Shown piece after piece: positions 16,839 through 25,642 of a DNA stretch of 59,149 bases. Position 1 is the first letter of the stretch. Each line of letters opens with the position of its first letter. Below the pieces are notes generated by a model, which saw nothing but the letters and a program-made list of their open reading frames with translations, had not been told where the DNA came from and did no database searches. This stretch comes from an uncultured Prevotella sp. (GTDB taxonomy: Bacteria > Bacteroidota > Bacteroidia > Bacteroidales > Bacteroidaceae), in NCBI GenBank assembly GCA_900316015.1, contig ONBG01000018.1, positions 1 through 59,149 of the forward strand, in the 5' to 3' direction. A program made the position numbers and the translations under genes.

Positions 16839-18461
16839 ATGAAAAAAGGATTATATATACTGTTTGCCGTTCTTTTGGCAACTGTTTCATCTTGCAGCGA
16901 TGACTTCCTGCAGAAAGATCCAACGGGTACACCGTCTGAGTCTTCGTTCTGGCAGAGGAAGAGTGATTTCGAATCAGCCCTGGCAGGCGTGTACTCTTAT
17001 GTATATTCATGGCCGGGTGTCCTCTCTGAGATTCAAGCTTGCTATGACGGCTTGACAGATAATGCGAACACTCAATACGATGAGTCTACTTATGGTAATT
17101 CAAAGACTATAGCAACGGGCGATCTTGATCCGAACACGGGTGGCTTTGTTACCTATATTTATAATAATTGCTATGTGATCATCAACCGTGCCAACACCTT
17201 GATGGAACATCTCGCTAATTACAAGGGAACAGACATGACGGAAGCGGAGAAGTCGCGCATGATGGCTGAGTGCAAGGCATGGCGTGGCTACTGCTATGCT
17301 TGGCTGTACCAATGCTATCGCCAGGTGCCATTAGTGACCAGCACCTTGAACCTGGACAATATGTATACGGTTCCCAAGGCAAGCCGGGAGGATATCTTGA
17401 AACAGATTATCTCTGATTACAATGATGCCATTGCTGGATTATCTGACGCGACATATAACAGCTCTGATGTGTCTGGCCATTTCACAGTAGGGGCTGTCAA
17501 GGCCCTGAAGGCAAGGGTCCTTCTCTTCAATGCTTATGATGACAGTGGGAAAGCGATTGCCTCTAAGATGCAAGAGATCATCCCTATCCTTGAGTCGATC
17601 ACGGGTTACTCCCTCGCTGAAAGGGTTCGCGATAATTTCTTGAGCTCTAAGCAATTGTCCTCACCAGAGATCATGTTCTCTTGCCGCTACTTGGCTCCGA
17701 ACCTAACGAACGACCTGGATCTTTATTTTGGCAACTGGTGCGTGGAGAGTCCGACCCGCGACTTGGTGGATGCCTTCGAATGCACGGATGGACTCAGTTG
17801 GGATAAGTCTCCGTTGGCTGTCCATCCCGATGAGTCTTTGTTGAAAGCGAAAGGCGTTTCACGTGACCCTGCTGTTCAGGCTGAGCGCGAGAAACTGTTT
17901 AAGAACAGGGACAGTCGTCTGTTCCAGAGCTTGTACCATAGTGGCATCCTTGCCTTCTCAGAGTATACGGATAATTCTGATGCCATCTTTACCACCTCGT
18001 TCACGACTGGTTTTAATATGACCAAGCTCGTGCAACCCACCAAGGAGATGCCTGATTATTCTACCGTGAGTGATGCTGATATCGTCTTAGTACGGTATGC
18101 CCATGTCTTATTGATGTTGGCTGAGGCTGAGAATGAAGCCAACGGGCCGACAGCAAAGGCTTTGGCAGCCATCAACAAGGTACGGGTACGCTCTGGTCAG
18201 CCTGCTATCCAGGCAGGTATCACCCAGGCAGAGCTCCGCGAACGGATTCGGAATGAATGGCGTGTCGAGACTTGCTTCGAGGGATTGCGCTACTTCCAGC
18301 TGAAGCGTTGGCACCTGATGGATAAGATCAATAACTTTGCAGATCCTGCACAACCTACTTATATAAAAGTATATAAGCCTGCATTCTATTTCTTCCCCAT
18401 CCCACAGACTGAAATTGATAAGGCTGGTGGTGTCTTGGAACAAGATCCTAATTACAAGTAA
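16839..18461 (+). CDS. SusD-like surface glycan-binding lipoprotein (locus 1)
   Basis: 540 residues from ATG 16839; an in-frame ATG at 16830 is less likely because the lipoprotein signal MKKGLYILFAVLLATVSSC begins here, with Cys19 as the lipid anchor. The RagB/SusD fold is indicated by SFWQRKSDFESALAGVY near the N-terminus, TPR-like helices (ECKAWRGYCYAWLYQCY) and the C-terminal RNEWRVETCFEGLRYFQLKRW. It caps the SusC barrel 14 bp upstream and delivers glycan to it. A strong terminator follows. Confidence 0.95.
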   Translation: MKKGLYILFAVLLATVSSCSDDFLQKDPTGTPSESSFWQRKSDFESALAGVYSYVYSWPGVLSEIQACYDGLTDNANTQYDESTYGNSKTIATGDLDPNTGGFVTYIYNNCYVIINRANTLMEHLANYKGTDMTEAEKSRMMAECKAWRGYCYAWLYQCYRQVPLVTSTLNLDNMYTVPKASREDILKQIISDYNDAIAGLSDATYNSSDVSGHFTVGAVKALKARVLLFNAYDDSGKAIASKMQEIIPILESITGYSLAERVRDNFLSSKQLSSPEIMFSCRYLAPNLTNDLDLYFGNWCVESPTRDLVDAFECTDGLSWDKSPLAVHPDESLLKAKGVSRDPAVQAEREKLFKNRDSRLFQSLYHSGILAFSEYTDNSDAIFTTSFTTGFNMTKLVQPTKEMPDYSTVSDADIVLVRYAHVLLMLAEAENEANGPTAKALAAINKVRVRSGQPAIQAGITQAELRERIRNEWRVETCFEGLRYFQLKRWHLMDKINNFADPAQPTYIKVYKPAFYFFPIPQTEIDKAGGVLEQDPNYK

Positions 18462-18483
18462 TAACGTTCTTTTGTTTTTCATG

Positions 18484-18519
18484 ACTGTGGATGGAGCTTT
18501 TTCCATCCACAGTTTTTTT
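18484..18519 (+). terminator. Rho-independent terminator after locus-1 susD
   Basis: A perfect 12-bp stem (18484-18495 with 18502-18513; ACTGTGGATGGA) with a 6-base loop, followed by a T run. It can serve only the plus strand clearly, but lies between convergent genes. Confidence 0.88.
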
Positions 18520-18543
18520 ATTAGATTTTACATTCCTCCCTGT

Positions 18544-20160
18544 TTACATAAACTGATTCTCGTCAAACACTTTCCCATGAAGCAGGAAACGGACGATGAA
18601 AGGTGACTCTTTCGTAGCCGTGGCATCCATCTTCAGCGTGTATGTCTGGTAGGGCTTTAAGGTCGTTAGAGGCATCTTTCCGAGTGATCGGTTGCCGGCA
18701 ATGACCTCTACCTCTACAGGCTGGGATGCCTTGATACCGTAGTTTTTGATCTCTACGCTTACCTTCTGAGTCAAGGAATCGACGACAGGGCGACGGGCAG
18801 ATAGGATCATGGGCTCATAGTCGATATCATGACGGCGGGCATATCCGAATACCATGGTGCCTCCTGCTTCTGCTTTCTTTCTCCCAATGAGTTTCGGAGC
18901 CCATTCTTTCCTGTCTATCCCAGTTCCTTTCATCGGGAACGTGAGCAGCAAGTCGTTGCCTTGCTTCTTTACCAGGGTCACTTTCGCACCCCGTCCGTAG
19001 TCAACTTCTTGATAGCTGCCGAACCTCAGGCTTGAGAGGTCCAAGTCTTTTTGTGGGTTGAATCCTTCCTCTCCCTTGATGAGAAGGCTGATGTGTTTTG
19101 TCTTGTTGGTGATGGGAGTTGTGTTCGTGACATCCATCAGCAGGCCAGGGTTCAAGGGAATGGAAATGTTCTTTGAGCTATGCCTGTCGTTCGGATGGTC
19201 TTCCCATTTGATTGTGTCAATGACAGCAAAGTTAATCTGGCATGCCCTCCCTTGCTGGTCTTGCCGTATTTTCGGGCGTTCGTACTTAAACCAATTCTCT
19301 ACTTGCCCGTCTGGATGGACAGAGCATCCAGGCATATAAGCCTCACCCGGCTCCACGATCCAGTGCAGTCCATCCAGTGATCGCTCGTAATAGGCGATTC
19401 TCCCTAACCAGTCATTGACGATCAGGTTGTACTGCAAGGAATCCCTCCATACGACAGGGTCTTCGAAGCGCCCGTCAATGGGGGGATAAACCCGATGGTC
19501 GGAGATCTGTTCCCAAGTGGAGAGCCCATCCCTGCTGATCCAGATGCCACCGCCTCGGCATACCATGAGGAATGAGCCATCTTGCCGCCGTGTAAAGGTA
19601 AGGTTGCTGAGTCCTTCGATGATCTTCCTGTCACGGGGGTCGAACTGGAACTTCCCGTATGTCCAGACTGGGCTGTTTAGGGAGTCGGCGATATAATAGC
19701 CATCGATGACGTAGACAATGATCCGTCCATCCTCTAATGGGTAAGCTTCAGGATTATGCCCCTTCCCAACACTGCCGATGACCCGAAACGGTCCGATGGG
19801 ATTGTCGCAGACGGCATGATAGACGGTGGAGTTCGACCAGAACATGTGCCCGCGGGGGGAGTTCTCTGGCCATCCTGCCACAAACAGGTGGTAGGTTCCC
19901 TTTGCGTCCTTGAGGATGTTGCCTCCCCAGAACGACATTCCCGATTGCTCCAAGCCATTGTCGATAAAGCGGTTCTGTACCTCGGCAGTCCCCCACAGTC
20001 CGTGCCCTGTCTTTCCATTGGGCATAGGCAAGATCCTGTCCATGAACCTTCCACCTTCCGTGAGATTCTTCCATTCTGCTGGTCTTTCCCTTTGGACAAT
20101 CTGTCCCATGGCATGAAGACCTAATGATGCCAGTAAAAATACTCCAAGTGCTTTTTTCAT
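18544..20160 (-). CDS. Secreted five-bladed beta-propeller glycosidase (GH43/GH117-like), family unassigned
   Basis: About 538 residues. ATG 20160 is chosen because MKKALGVFLLASLGLHAMG is a signal peptide; the frame extends to 20238 through promoter sequence. Propeller features are repeated short aromatic blades (MSFWGGNILKDAKGTYHLFV, GHNPEAYPLEDGRIIVYV, RFEDPVVWRD), as in clans GH-F/GH-J and GH117, and a C-terminal beta-sandwich (about 420-538). The exact family and bond are not clear; an exo-enzyme releasing L-galactose would suit the regulon. It has its own LacI-type operator at 20233-20248 and converges on the susCD terminator. Confidence 0.68.
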   Translation of the reverse strand: MKKALGVFLLASLGLHAMGQIVQRERPAEWKNLTEGGRFMDRILPMPNGKTGHGLWGTAEVQNRFIDNGLEQSGMSFWGGNILKDAKGTYHLFVAGWPENSPRGHMFWSNSTVYHAVCDNPIGPFRVIGSVGKGHNPEAYPLEDGRIIVYVIDGYYIADSLNSPVWTYGKFQFDPRDRKIIEGLSNLTFTRRQDGSFLMVCRGGGIWISRDGLSTWEQISDHRVYPPIDGRFEDPVVWRDSLQYNLIVNDWLGRIAYYERSLDGLHWIVEPGEAYMPGCSVHPDGQVENWFKYERPKIRQDQQGRACQINFAVIDTIKWEDHPNDRHSSKNISIPLNPGLLMDVTNTTPITNKTKHISLLIKGEEGFNPQKDLDLSSLRFGSYQEVDYGRGAKVTLVKKQGNDLLLTFPMKGTGIDRKEWAPKLIGRKKAEAGGTMVFGYARRHDIDYEPMILSARRPVVDSLTQKVSVEIKNYGIKASQPVEVEVIAGNRSLGKMPLTTLKPYQTYTLKMDATATKESPFIVRFLLHGKVFDENQFM

Positions 20161-20181
20161 ATTGCGTTGATTTGCGTCATG

Positions 20182-20212
20182 CAAAGTAAATAAAAGACGC
20201 AAGAATCTCCAA
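20182..20212 (-). promoter_or_regulatory. Promoter of the propeller glycosidase
   Basis: On the minus strand, TTG (20212-20210), 20-bp spacer, TTACTTTG (20189-20182), one base off TAnnTTTG. ATG 20160 follows 21 bp later. Confidence 0.45.
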
Positions 20213-20232
20213 GCCCTCGTTGACAAACTATA

Positions 20233-20248
20233 ACGCAACGCGTTACGT
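20233..20248. promoter_or_regulatory. LacI-type operator, site 3
   Basis: ACGCAACGCGTTACGT matches site 1 at 14 of 16 positions and fits the consensus ACGTAACSSGTTACGT. It lies 43 bp upstream of the -7-like box of the propeller glycosidase, the same spacing as at the other two sites. Confidence 0.7.
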
Positions 20249-20340
20249 GTGATAGACTTGAAGGTTATAACTCTGGTGAGAATAATCCCGTGGATTGCCT
20301 ATGTATGCAGTGATGGGAAGTGATGACCACAGGTTACTTT

Positions 20341-20427
20341 GCAAAAGGTCATCTTTCACGATGCGGAAGATGACCTTTTAGCGTGTTTCCGATGGTCTTT
20401 TAAGAGCCGAAAGATGACCTCCTGCAA
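20341..20427. repeat. Interspersed repeat with 13-bp hairpin, related to 131-214
   Basis: AAAAGGTCATCTT (20343-20355) and AAGATGACCTTTT (20367-20379) form a perfect stem with an 11-base loop. GACCTTTTAGCGT and AAAGATGACCTCCTGC words follow and match the left-end cluster. It lies just beyond the phosphoesterase stop and may end that minus-strand operon. Confidence 0.65.
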
Positions 20428-20443
20428 ATTGCCGTGAGATCGC

Positions 20444-21451
20444 TTAGCGATTGGGTCGTTTGGTCCAATCATCCTTGACATAACTGTCGGGATAGGTAGT
20501 CTTGTCCAAGATCTCCCCTCCACGTTGGTGGATCCAAGTGTCGAAGCCGCGTTGTCCTTCTTTGAGGACGATCACGCGACCGCCATTCCTCAGGTGGTTG
20601 TACTCCGTGTTGCCTCCCGTAAAGCGACCGTAGCCCAAGAGGATCCCATGGTGCATGACGGTATAGTCATTGTCATGGTCATGTCCGCAGAAGATACCCA
20701 TTACATCGCCTCCCATTTTCATAGCCGTGAACATGCCCGAGTTCAGTTTCGGGGCACATGCTTTCTCCATCCGATGGCCGATGAGGATATCATCTTCGGT
20801 CTGTGCAGCCTCGTTAAACTCCGGCACAGGAATATGGAAGAAGGCAAGGGCGGGCAGGGGTTGGCCGTTGTTGGCAGCCGTGTACGCAGCACTTTTCTCC
20901 CTGTACCAGTTCACTTGGTCGTAGGTGAGCCAGGCATATCCTTTCTCGCCCTTGAGTTGGTGATTGGCATAGCTGTGCGAGTCCATGCAGTACAGGACGG
21001 CTGCGGTTCCTTTCCCCTGACTGGAAGCGATCTCCAAGGTATAGTCGGGCGACAAGGCACCTTTGCGGTCGGGCTGGATGTTATGGCGGGCAGTCCGGAT
21101 GATATCATAGAGTTGACTGTTGTTGAATCCTTGTTCCTCGTCATGGTTGCCGAAGAGCATCACGAATGAGGCACCTGTTTGTGAGATCGTCTCCAGCAAA
21201 GAGCGCATGGCGGCATCGCCGGGACGGGAATAGACATTGTCACCCGTGAAGATCACGAGGTCTGGTTTCTCTGCTGCCGTCACCTCCCGGATGCACTGAA
21301 GGGCAGCGTCCGACCGTGGGTCGCCCAATTTATAATGCACGTCGGTAAACTGAAGGATCTTGAACTCCCCGTTACGATTGAACTTCAGGGATTGTGCCTG
21401 GGACAGCACTGCCATCGACAGGAACAGGAATAGGAAAATGATTTGTTTCAT
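20444..21451 (-). CDS. Secreted calcineurin-like metallophosphoesterase
   Basis: 335 residues with a signal peptide (MKQIIFLFLFLSMAVLSQAQ). The five metallophosphoesterase blocks are present: FTDVHYKLGD, FTGDNVYS, LFGNHDEE, the His before VPEF (FFHIPVPEF) and FCGHDHDND. These bind two metal ions at the active site. It is related to purple-acid-phosphatase-like and YkuE/DevT proteins and acts outside the cytoplasm on an unknown phosphoester. It is the third gene after the LRR protein and the 58-residue protein, both on the same strand with short gaps, so probably the end of one operon. Confidence 0.88.
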   Translation of the reverse strand: MKQIIFLFLFLSMAVLSQAQSLKFNRNGEFKILQFTDVHYKLGDPRSDAALQCIREVTAAEKPDLVIFTGDNVYSRPGDAAMRSLLETISQTGASFVMLFGNHDEEQGFNNSQLYDIIRTARHNIQPDRKGALSPDYTLEIASSQGKGTAAVLYCMDSHSYANHQLKGEKGYAWLTYDQVNWYREKSAAYTAANNGQPLPALAFFHIPVPEFNEAAQTEDDILIGHRMEKACAPKLNSGMFTAMKMGGDVMGIFCGHDHDNDYTVMHHGILLGYGRFTGGNTEYNHLRNGGRVIVLKEGQRGFDTWIHQRGGEILDKTTYPDSYVKDDWTKRPNR

Positions 21452-21488
21452 GGAATGTTTTTATTTTGATAACCCCATTCTCACGTTT

Positions 21489-21665
21489 TTATTGCCTTTC
21501 ATCTTCCCAAATGTCCTCTTCTTCGTCAGTCCAGGCGTTCGTCTTGGCATCTGACTCGTCCGCGCCTTTCGTTTTGGATGTCCCGTTCCATTCGATATCA
21601 TTCAAGAGACTGCTCGCGTTCAACTTGACTTCCTCCGTAGAGGGTTTTATATACATCTGTTTCAT
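21489..21665 (-). CDS. Small acidic hypothetical protein (58 aa)
   Basis: MKQMYIKPSTEEVKLNASSL begins the 58-residue product; it is acidic toward the end (TDEEEDIWEDERQ) and has no signal peptide or membrane segment. The start MKxxYIxPxxExxxL resembles short uncharacterised proteins common in Prevotella and Bacteroides. It lies 14 bp after the LRR protein and 37 bp before the phosphoesterase, on the same strand, which supports it as a real gene. Function unknown. Confidence 0.65.
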   Translation of the reverse strand: MKQMYIKPSTEEVKLNASSLLNDIEWNGTSKTKGADESDAKTNAWTDEEEDIWEDERQ

Positions 21666-21679
21666 ATTCCTTCCCTCCC

Positions 21680-23566
21680 TTACTTGATGAAAACTTTCTT
21701 GCCATGATGAATATAAATGCCCTTCTGCGTAGGGCGTTCGACTTTCATTCCATAGAGGTTAAAATACCCCTCCTGGTCGATCTTGTTGGAATCGACCGTT
21801 ACGATACCAGTCGACATGTCATCAAAAGAAAATAGCAGGGATTTCGCAGGGACGGCTTGCCCACAATCCAAATAACATTTATAGGCATATTTGGACGCAT
21901 AGGTGTATTGACCCGGGAACGATGAGACGCTGCTGCTTGGTGCAGAAGTCGTGAAATAACTGCCTTTGCTGACATAGAAGGTGCCACCATTGTAGATAAA
22001 GTAACGGCTTCCGGTCTTGTCGCTCATGTTGACATCATCAAGCACGCCAACCAATTTATTGTTGGACACATCCGCTGTCGCCGCAGATGTCGTTGGCTTC
22101 AGTAGGTAAAGCCTGTCCTGACTGCCATACAAGATCAATCCCGTCTTTGCCGGCACGATACCCGATGTCAGCTTTCCAGTGACCTTCATGTTGCCTGTTC
22201 CTGGGTCCGTGACCGTGATTGCCTGGTAAGCCTTTAAGTCATTGCCGTTTGTCATGACCTCATAGTTAGCATCCACGACGAGCGTACTGTCTAAATCAAT
22301 GTTGCTTTCATAGGCAAAGGTCTTGCCCGTAGCCTTGTTGATATTGACGATCGGGCGGATGTCAGACGGCCAGTTGTTGTTTTGATAGGAAAGTTCTGCG
22401 CCCAATGGAACGAATAATGTGATGCCTTTACCCGAATTGCTGAAAGTATCTGGTCCTATTTTATATCCGGTAGTCTTGAGTGAGAATACTTTACTGAGGT
22501 GCGTACATGCTGCAAAGTGCCCTCCACCTTCCTTCTTGGACTCAGAAAAGGTTACGTTGGGCATTAACACAATGGTAGTCAGCCCTGCGCATTCCTTAAA
22601 TGCTTTATAGTCTATGTTCGTTCCATCAGGGATGTCGATGTATGTGAGTTTTGAATTCCCGTAGAACGCATATGGACCGATGTAATTGAGACTCGGCGGG
22701 AAGGTGACCTCAGATAAACTCTTGCAATCTCGGAAAGTCTCGCTTTCTATTCTTTCCACTCCTTCCGGAATATGGATACTTGTGAGCTTGGAGCACAGTC
22801 GGAAGGCATCTTGCCCGAGGTCAGTCACGGTCTTGGGTATTTCGATTCCATCTAAGAAGGAGCAGTTGTAAAATGCGTATTCAGGGATAGATGTCAGTCC
22901 CTGCGATAAGGTTACCTGGGTAAGGGAAGTGCACTCACAAAAAATAGAATCACCTAAGGAAGTCACCTGATCGCCCATCGTGACGGTCTTTAAATTCTGA
23001 CAGTAAGAAAAGGCGTGTGGAGCAATGGTCTTCACCGATGAACGGATGGCATAATCTGTTGTCGTCTTGTTCTTCGGATAACGGACCAGCTCGGTCTTGT
23101 CCTGATTGTACAGGATCCCATCCTCATCAACAGAGAAGTGGTCATTGCCCTCTTCGACGGTAAATGCGGATACGGAGAAGGAACTAAAGGCATTGGTTCC
23201 AATGGTAGTCAGCGTCTTGGGTAACTGGATCTGGTCAAAGACAGAGGCGGAATACTTAAAGGCTTCCGACTCCAAGCCTGTAACAGAATACGTGTAGGAG
23301 TTCCCATCAACGGTTCGCGAGACAGTGGAAGGGATGATCAACGCCTTTCCCTTGACAGTGGTAGCCAATGCACCATAGTTAGAACGGGCGGCAACTTCTA
23401 CCTGATAGGGGATAGTAGCGGACGTTACCTTGAAATACATGCCCATGGTTTTGTTGCTTCCCGCATTGTCAATGTACTGGATATCTGCGGTAAAGACATC
23501 GTTTAATGCACACCAGCCCACCAGGGGCAGCCATGCTAATACGATCAGAATCAATCTTTTGTTCAT
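21680..23566 (-). CDS. BspA-like leucine-rich-repeat surface protein
   Basis: 628 residues with a signal peptide (MNKRLILIVLAWLPLVGWCA). From about residue 90 to 330 there are at least nine LRR_5/BspA repeats with the recurring pattern ...I..xAFxxCxxLxxVxIPxxVTxIG. A beta-rich region follows. The C-terminus (YFNLYGMKVERPTQKGIYIH, ending HGKKVFIK) is a motif shared by many secreted Prevotella proteins and may act in sorting or anchoring. Such proteins often bind host or microbial partners; no partner is indicated here. Likely first gene of a three-gene operon. A TACCTTTG -7 box on the minus strand lies at 23751-23744. Confidence 0.88.
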   Translation of the reverse strand: MNKRLILIVLAWLPLVGWCALNDVFTADIQYIDNAGSNKTMGMYFKVTSATIPYQVEVAARSNYGALATTVKGKALIIPSTVSRTVDGNSYTYSVTGLESEAFKYSASVFDQIQLPKTLTTIGTNAFSSFSVSAFTVEEGNDHFSVDEDGILYNQDKTELVRYPKNKTTTDYAIRSSVKTIAPHAFSYCQNLKTVTMGDQVTSLGDSIFCECTSLTQVTLSQGLTSIPEYAFYNCSFLDGIEIPKTVTDLGQDAFRLCSKLTSIHIPEGVERIESETFRDCKSLSEVTFPPSLNYIGPYAFYGNSKLTYIDIPDGTNIDYKAFKECAGLTTIVLMPNVTFSESKKEGGGHFAACTHLSKVFSLKTTGYKIGPDTFSNSGKGITLFVPLGAELSYQNNNWPSDIRPIVNINKATGKTFAYESNIDLDSTLVVDANYEVMTNGNDLKAYQAITVTDPGTGNMKVTGKLTSGIVPAKTGLILYGSQDRLYLLKPTTSAATADVSNNKLVGVLDDVNMSDKTGSRYFIYNGGTFYVSKGSYFTTSAPSSSVSSFPGQYTYASKYAYKCYLDCGQAVPAKSLLFSFDDMSTGIVTVDSNKIDQEGYFNLYGMKVERPTQKGIYIHHGKKVFIK

Positions 23567-23878
23567 GTTTAACTACAAATAAGTAGGAAAACTCAGTCAT
23601 GAGGTTTCCTGGTTGATAATTATCGTTCTACTGTTCTATGTAATTCTATATAATACGTTTTACTGTTCTATATAATATCTTGCTATTAGTCATTAAATAC
23701 GCGCTATTCGTATGGATAATCAGGCTTAATTGCAATCTGTTGGCAAAGGTACTATTTATTTGTATTGGAGTTGTTATATTCTCCTGATTTTTAAGAAACG
23801 ATAAGCAAATTAACAATAAATAAGCAAGTGGTTTCAGTATGTCATACCGCAACTTTCGTATAGATAAAAATGAGTTGT
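23567..23878. other. Divergent intergenic region, mostly unassigned
   Basis: An AT-rich region between the LRR gene and the lyase gene. The only element I can name is the minus-strand TACCTTTG box (23751-23744), with no matching -33. AT-rich TTCTATATAATA words recur near 23643 and 23665. Confidence 0.4.
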
Positions 23879-25480
23879 ATGAAAAGAATTGTTTTCCTCA
23901 TCGTATGCTGTTCGCTCAGCTATGTGTTATGTGCCAGGACTTTTGTCCATCCTGGGTTGCTCCATACCGCGAAAGATCTCCAGCGGATCAAGCGATTGGT
24001 AGAGAATCAGACGGATCCGGCTTATGCATCGTATCGGATCTTGGCTGCCGACGCGAAATCGTCGGAGCATTATCGGATACGTGGACCGTTCCAATATATC
24101 AGTCGTGCGGGGCAGTATGGATATACCAAGACACCGTGCGAGAATGACTTCAATGCGGCATATTACCAGGCCTTGATGTGGGTGATCACAGGGAAGGCAA
24201 GCCATGCGGACAAGTCGATGGAGATCATTCGTGGCTATGCAGGGCGGTTGGAGAAGATCTTTGATCCAGATGATGCTTTGTGCGCGGGATTACAAGGCTT
24301 CATGTTTGTCAACGCAGCCGAACTGATGCGTTACACTTATACTTCAAAGGATCATCCCAATGGCTGGACTGACGAGGACACGAAGTCGGTTGGGAGGGTG
24401 TTGCGAACAGCCTTCCTCCCAGTCTTGCAGACTTTTATCCAAGCGAAACCCTATGCCAATGGAAACTGGGGGGCAAGTGTCTATAAGATGCTGATCGCCA
24501 CCGCTGTTTTCTTGGATGACGAACCGTTATACAATCAGGCATTAGACTTGTTTTACCATTCACCCGATAATGGTTCTCTTGCCAACTATATCGCCCCAGA
24601 TGGACAGATCCAGGAAAGTGGGCGCGACCAGGCACATTGCATGTTGGGCATAGGCTGCTTGTCGGAAATGGCGCAAGTAGCCTGGAACCAAGGCGATGAC
24701 CTCTTTGCCGCATTGGACAACCGGATCATGAAAGGCATGGAATACCTCTCGAAATACAATCTTGGATATGATGTCCCCTTTCATGTGTGGAAGGACAAGA
24801 CAGGGCGTTATGGCAATTGGACTACCTTGGGAGAAAGCGGAAGAGGAGTTTTCAGGTCTGTATTTGAACTGACTTATAACCATTATGTTTATCTCAAACA
24901 TATAGAGATGCCCTATACCCAGAAGGTGTTGGGGCTTATCCGCCCGGAGCGCCAGGGCTTCACTTGTGATAATCCGGGGTTCGGATCCTTACTTTTCTAT
25001 TTGGGGAAGGGATATCCCATGGCAAAGGAGGGGCAGATATGGGAGAATCCCATGCAGGATTGGAATGGATGGACCGCCTCTGCCGTGTCTTGGCATGCGC
25101 AAGGAAAGCAGTTCCTGCTTTGCCCCCCATCATTGTCTATCAGCAAGCGAGGGGTAAGATATGATTCTTCCCGCTATCCTTTTATTGCCGTGAAGATCTC
25201 TCATCTGCCCAGTTCTCATCAAGGAAGATGGTTGAGACTCAGTTATAGCGTGAACAGTGCGCCAGAATATTGGACGTTGGACGAGAAAGAAGGTCGTCGC
25301 GTAGACAAGGATATTTATGTCTTTGACATTCGGAAAGTACGGTCAAACAACCATACTCCTTTCTCGGATCGTCAGGAGAATGTCACGATCGAGTTGAATT
25401 TTGGACAGACAAATGGGGAAGGCGTTGGCATAGAATGGATTCGTTCTGTGGCTGATCTCGCCGAGGTCAAGGGAAAGTAA
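23879..25480 (+). CDS. Secreted alginate-lyase-fold polysaccharide lyase
   Basis: About 533 residues from ATG 23879 (an in-frame ATG at 23870 is also possible). Signal peptide MKRIVFLIVCCSLSYVLC. The alginate-lyase (PF05426-like) alpha/alpha barrel covers about residues 20-350, with VHPGLLHTAKDLQRIKRLVE, the conserved NGNWGAS and ESGRDQAHCMLG blocks that supply Asn and His, and a C-terminal beta domain of about 150 residues. Length and motifs recall PL38-type enzymes that cleave glucuronan or alginate, but the family is my inference. The GH43 protein follows on the same strand after 160 bp. Confidence 0.72.
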   Translation: MKRIVFLIVCCSLSYVLCARTFVHPGLLHTAKDLQRIKRLVENQTDPAYASYRILAADAKSSEHYRIRGPFQYISRAGQYGYTKTPCENDFNAAYYQALMWVITGKASHADKSMEIIRGYAGRLEKIFDPDDALCAGLQGFMFVNAAELMRYTYTSKDHPNGWTDEDTKSVGRVLRTAFLPVLQTFIQAKPYANGNWGASVYKMLIATAVFLDDEPLYNQALDLFYHSPDNGSLANYIAPDGQIQESGRDQAHCMLGIGCLSEMAQVAWNQGDDLFAALDNRIMKGMEYLSKYNLGYDVPFHVWKDKTGRYGNWTTLGESGRGVFRSVFELTYNHYVYLKHIEMPYTQKVLGLIRPERQGFTCDNPGFGSLLFYLGKGYPMAKEGQIWENPMQDWNGWTASAVSWHAQGKQFLLCPPSLSISKRGVRYDSSRYPFIAVKISHLPSSHQGRWLRLSYSVNSAPEYWTLDEKEGRRVDKDIYVFDIRKVRSNNHTPFSDRQENVTIELNFGQTNGEGVGIEWIRSVADLAEVKGK

Positions 25481-25642
25481 GTAGGGTCCCTTTGCAGTTC
25501 TTTTCATAAAAAGCAAGGGAATAGTTGGATGGTATGATGATTTTAGTTATATTTGTGCCGAAATATAGCTAACCATCATGAACGAAATCATCAAACAATG
25601 AAAGAACTGATCAATGGAATGTATGCTTTATCCCTGAGCGGA

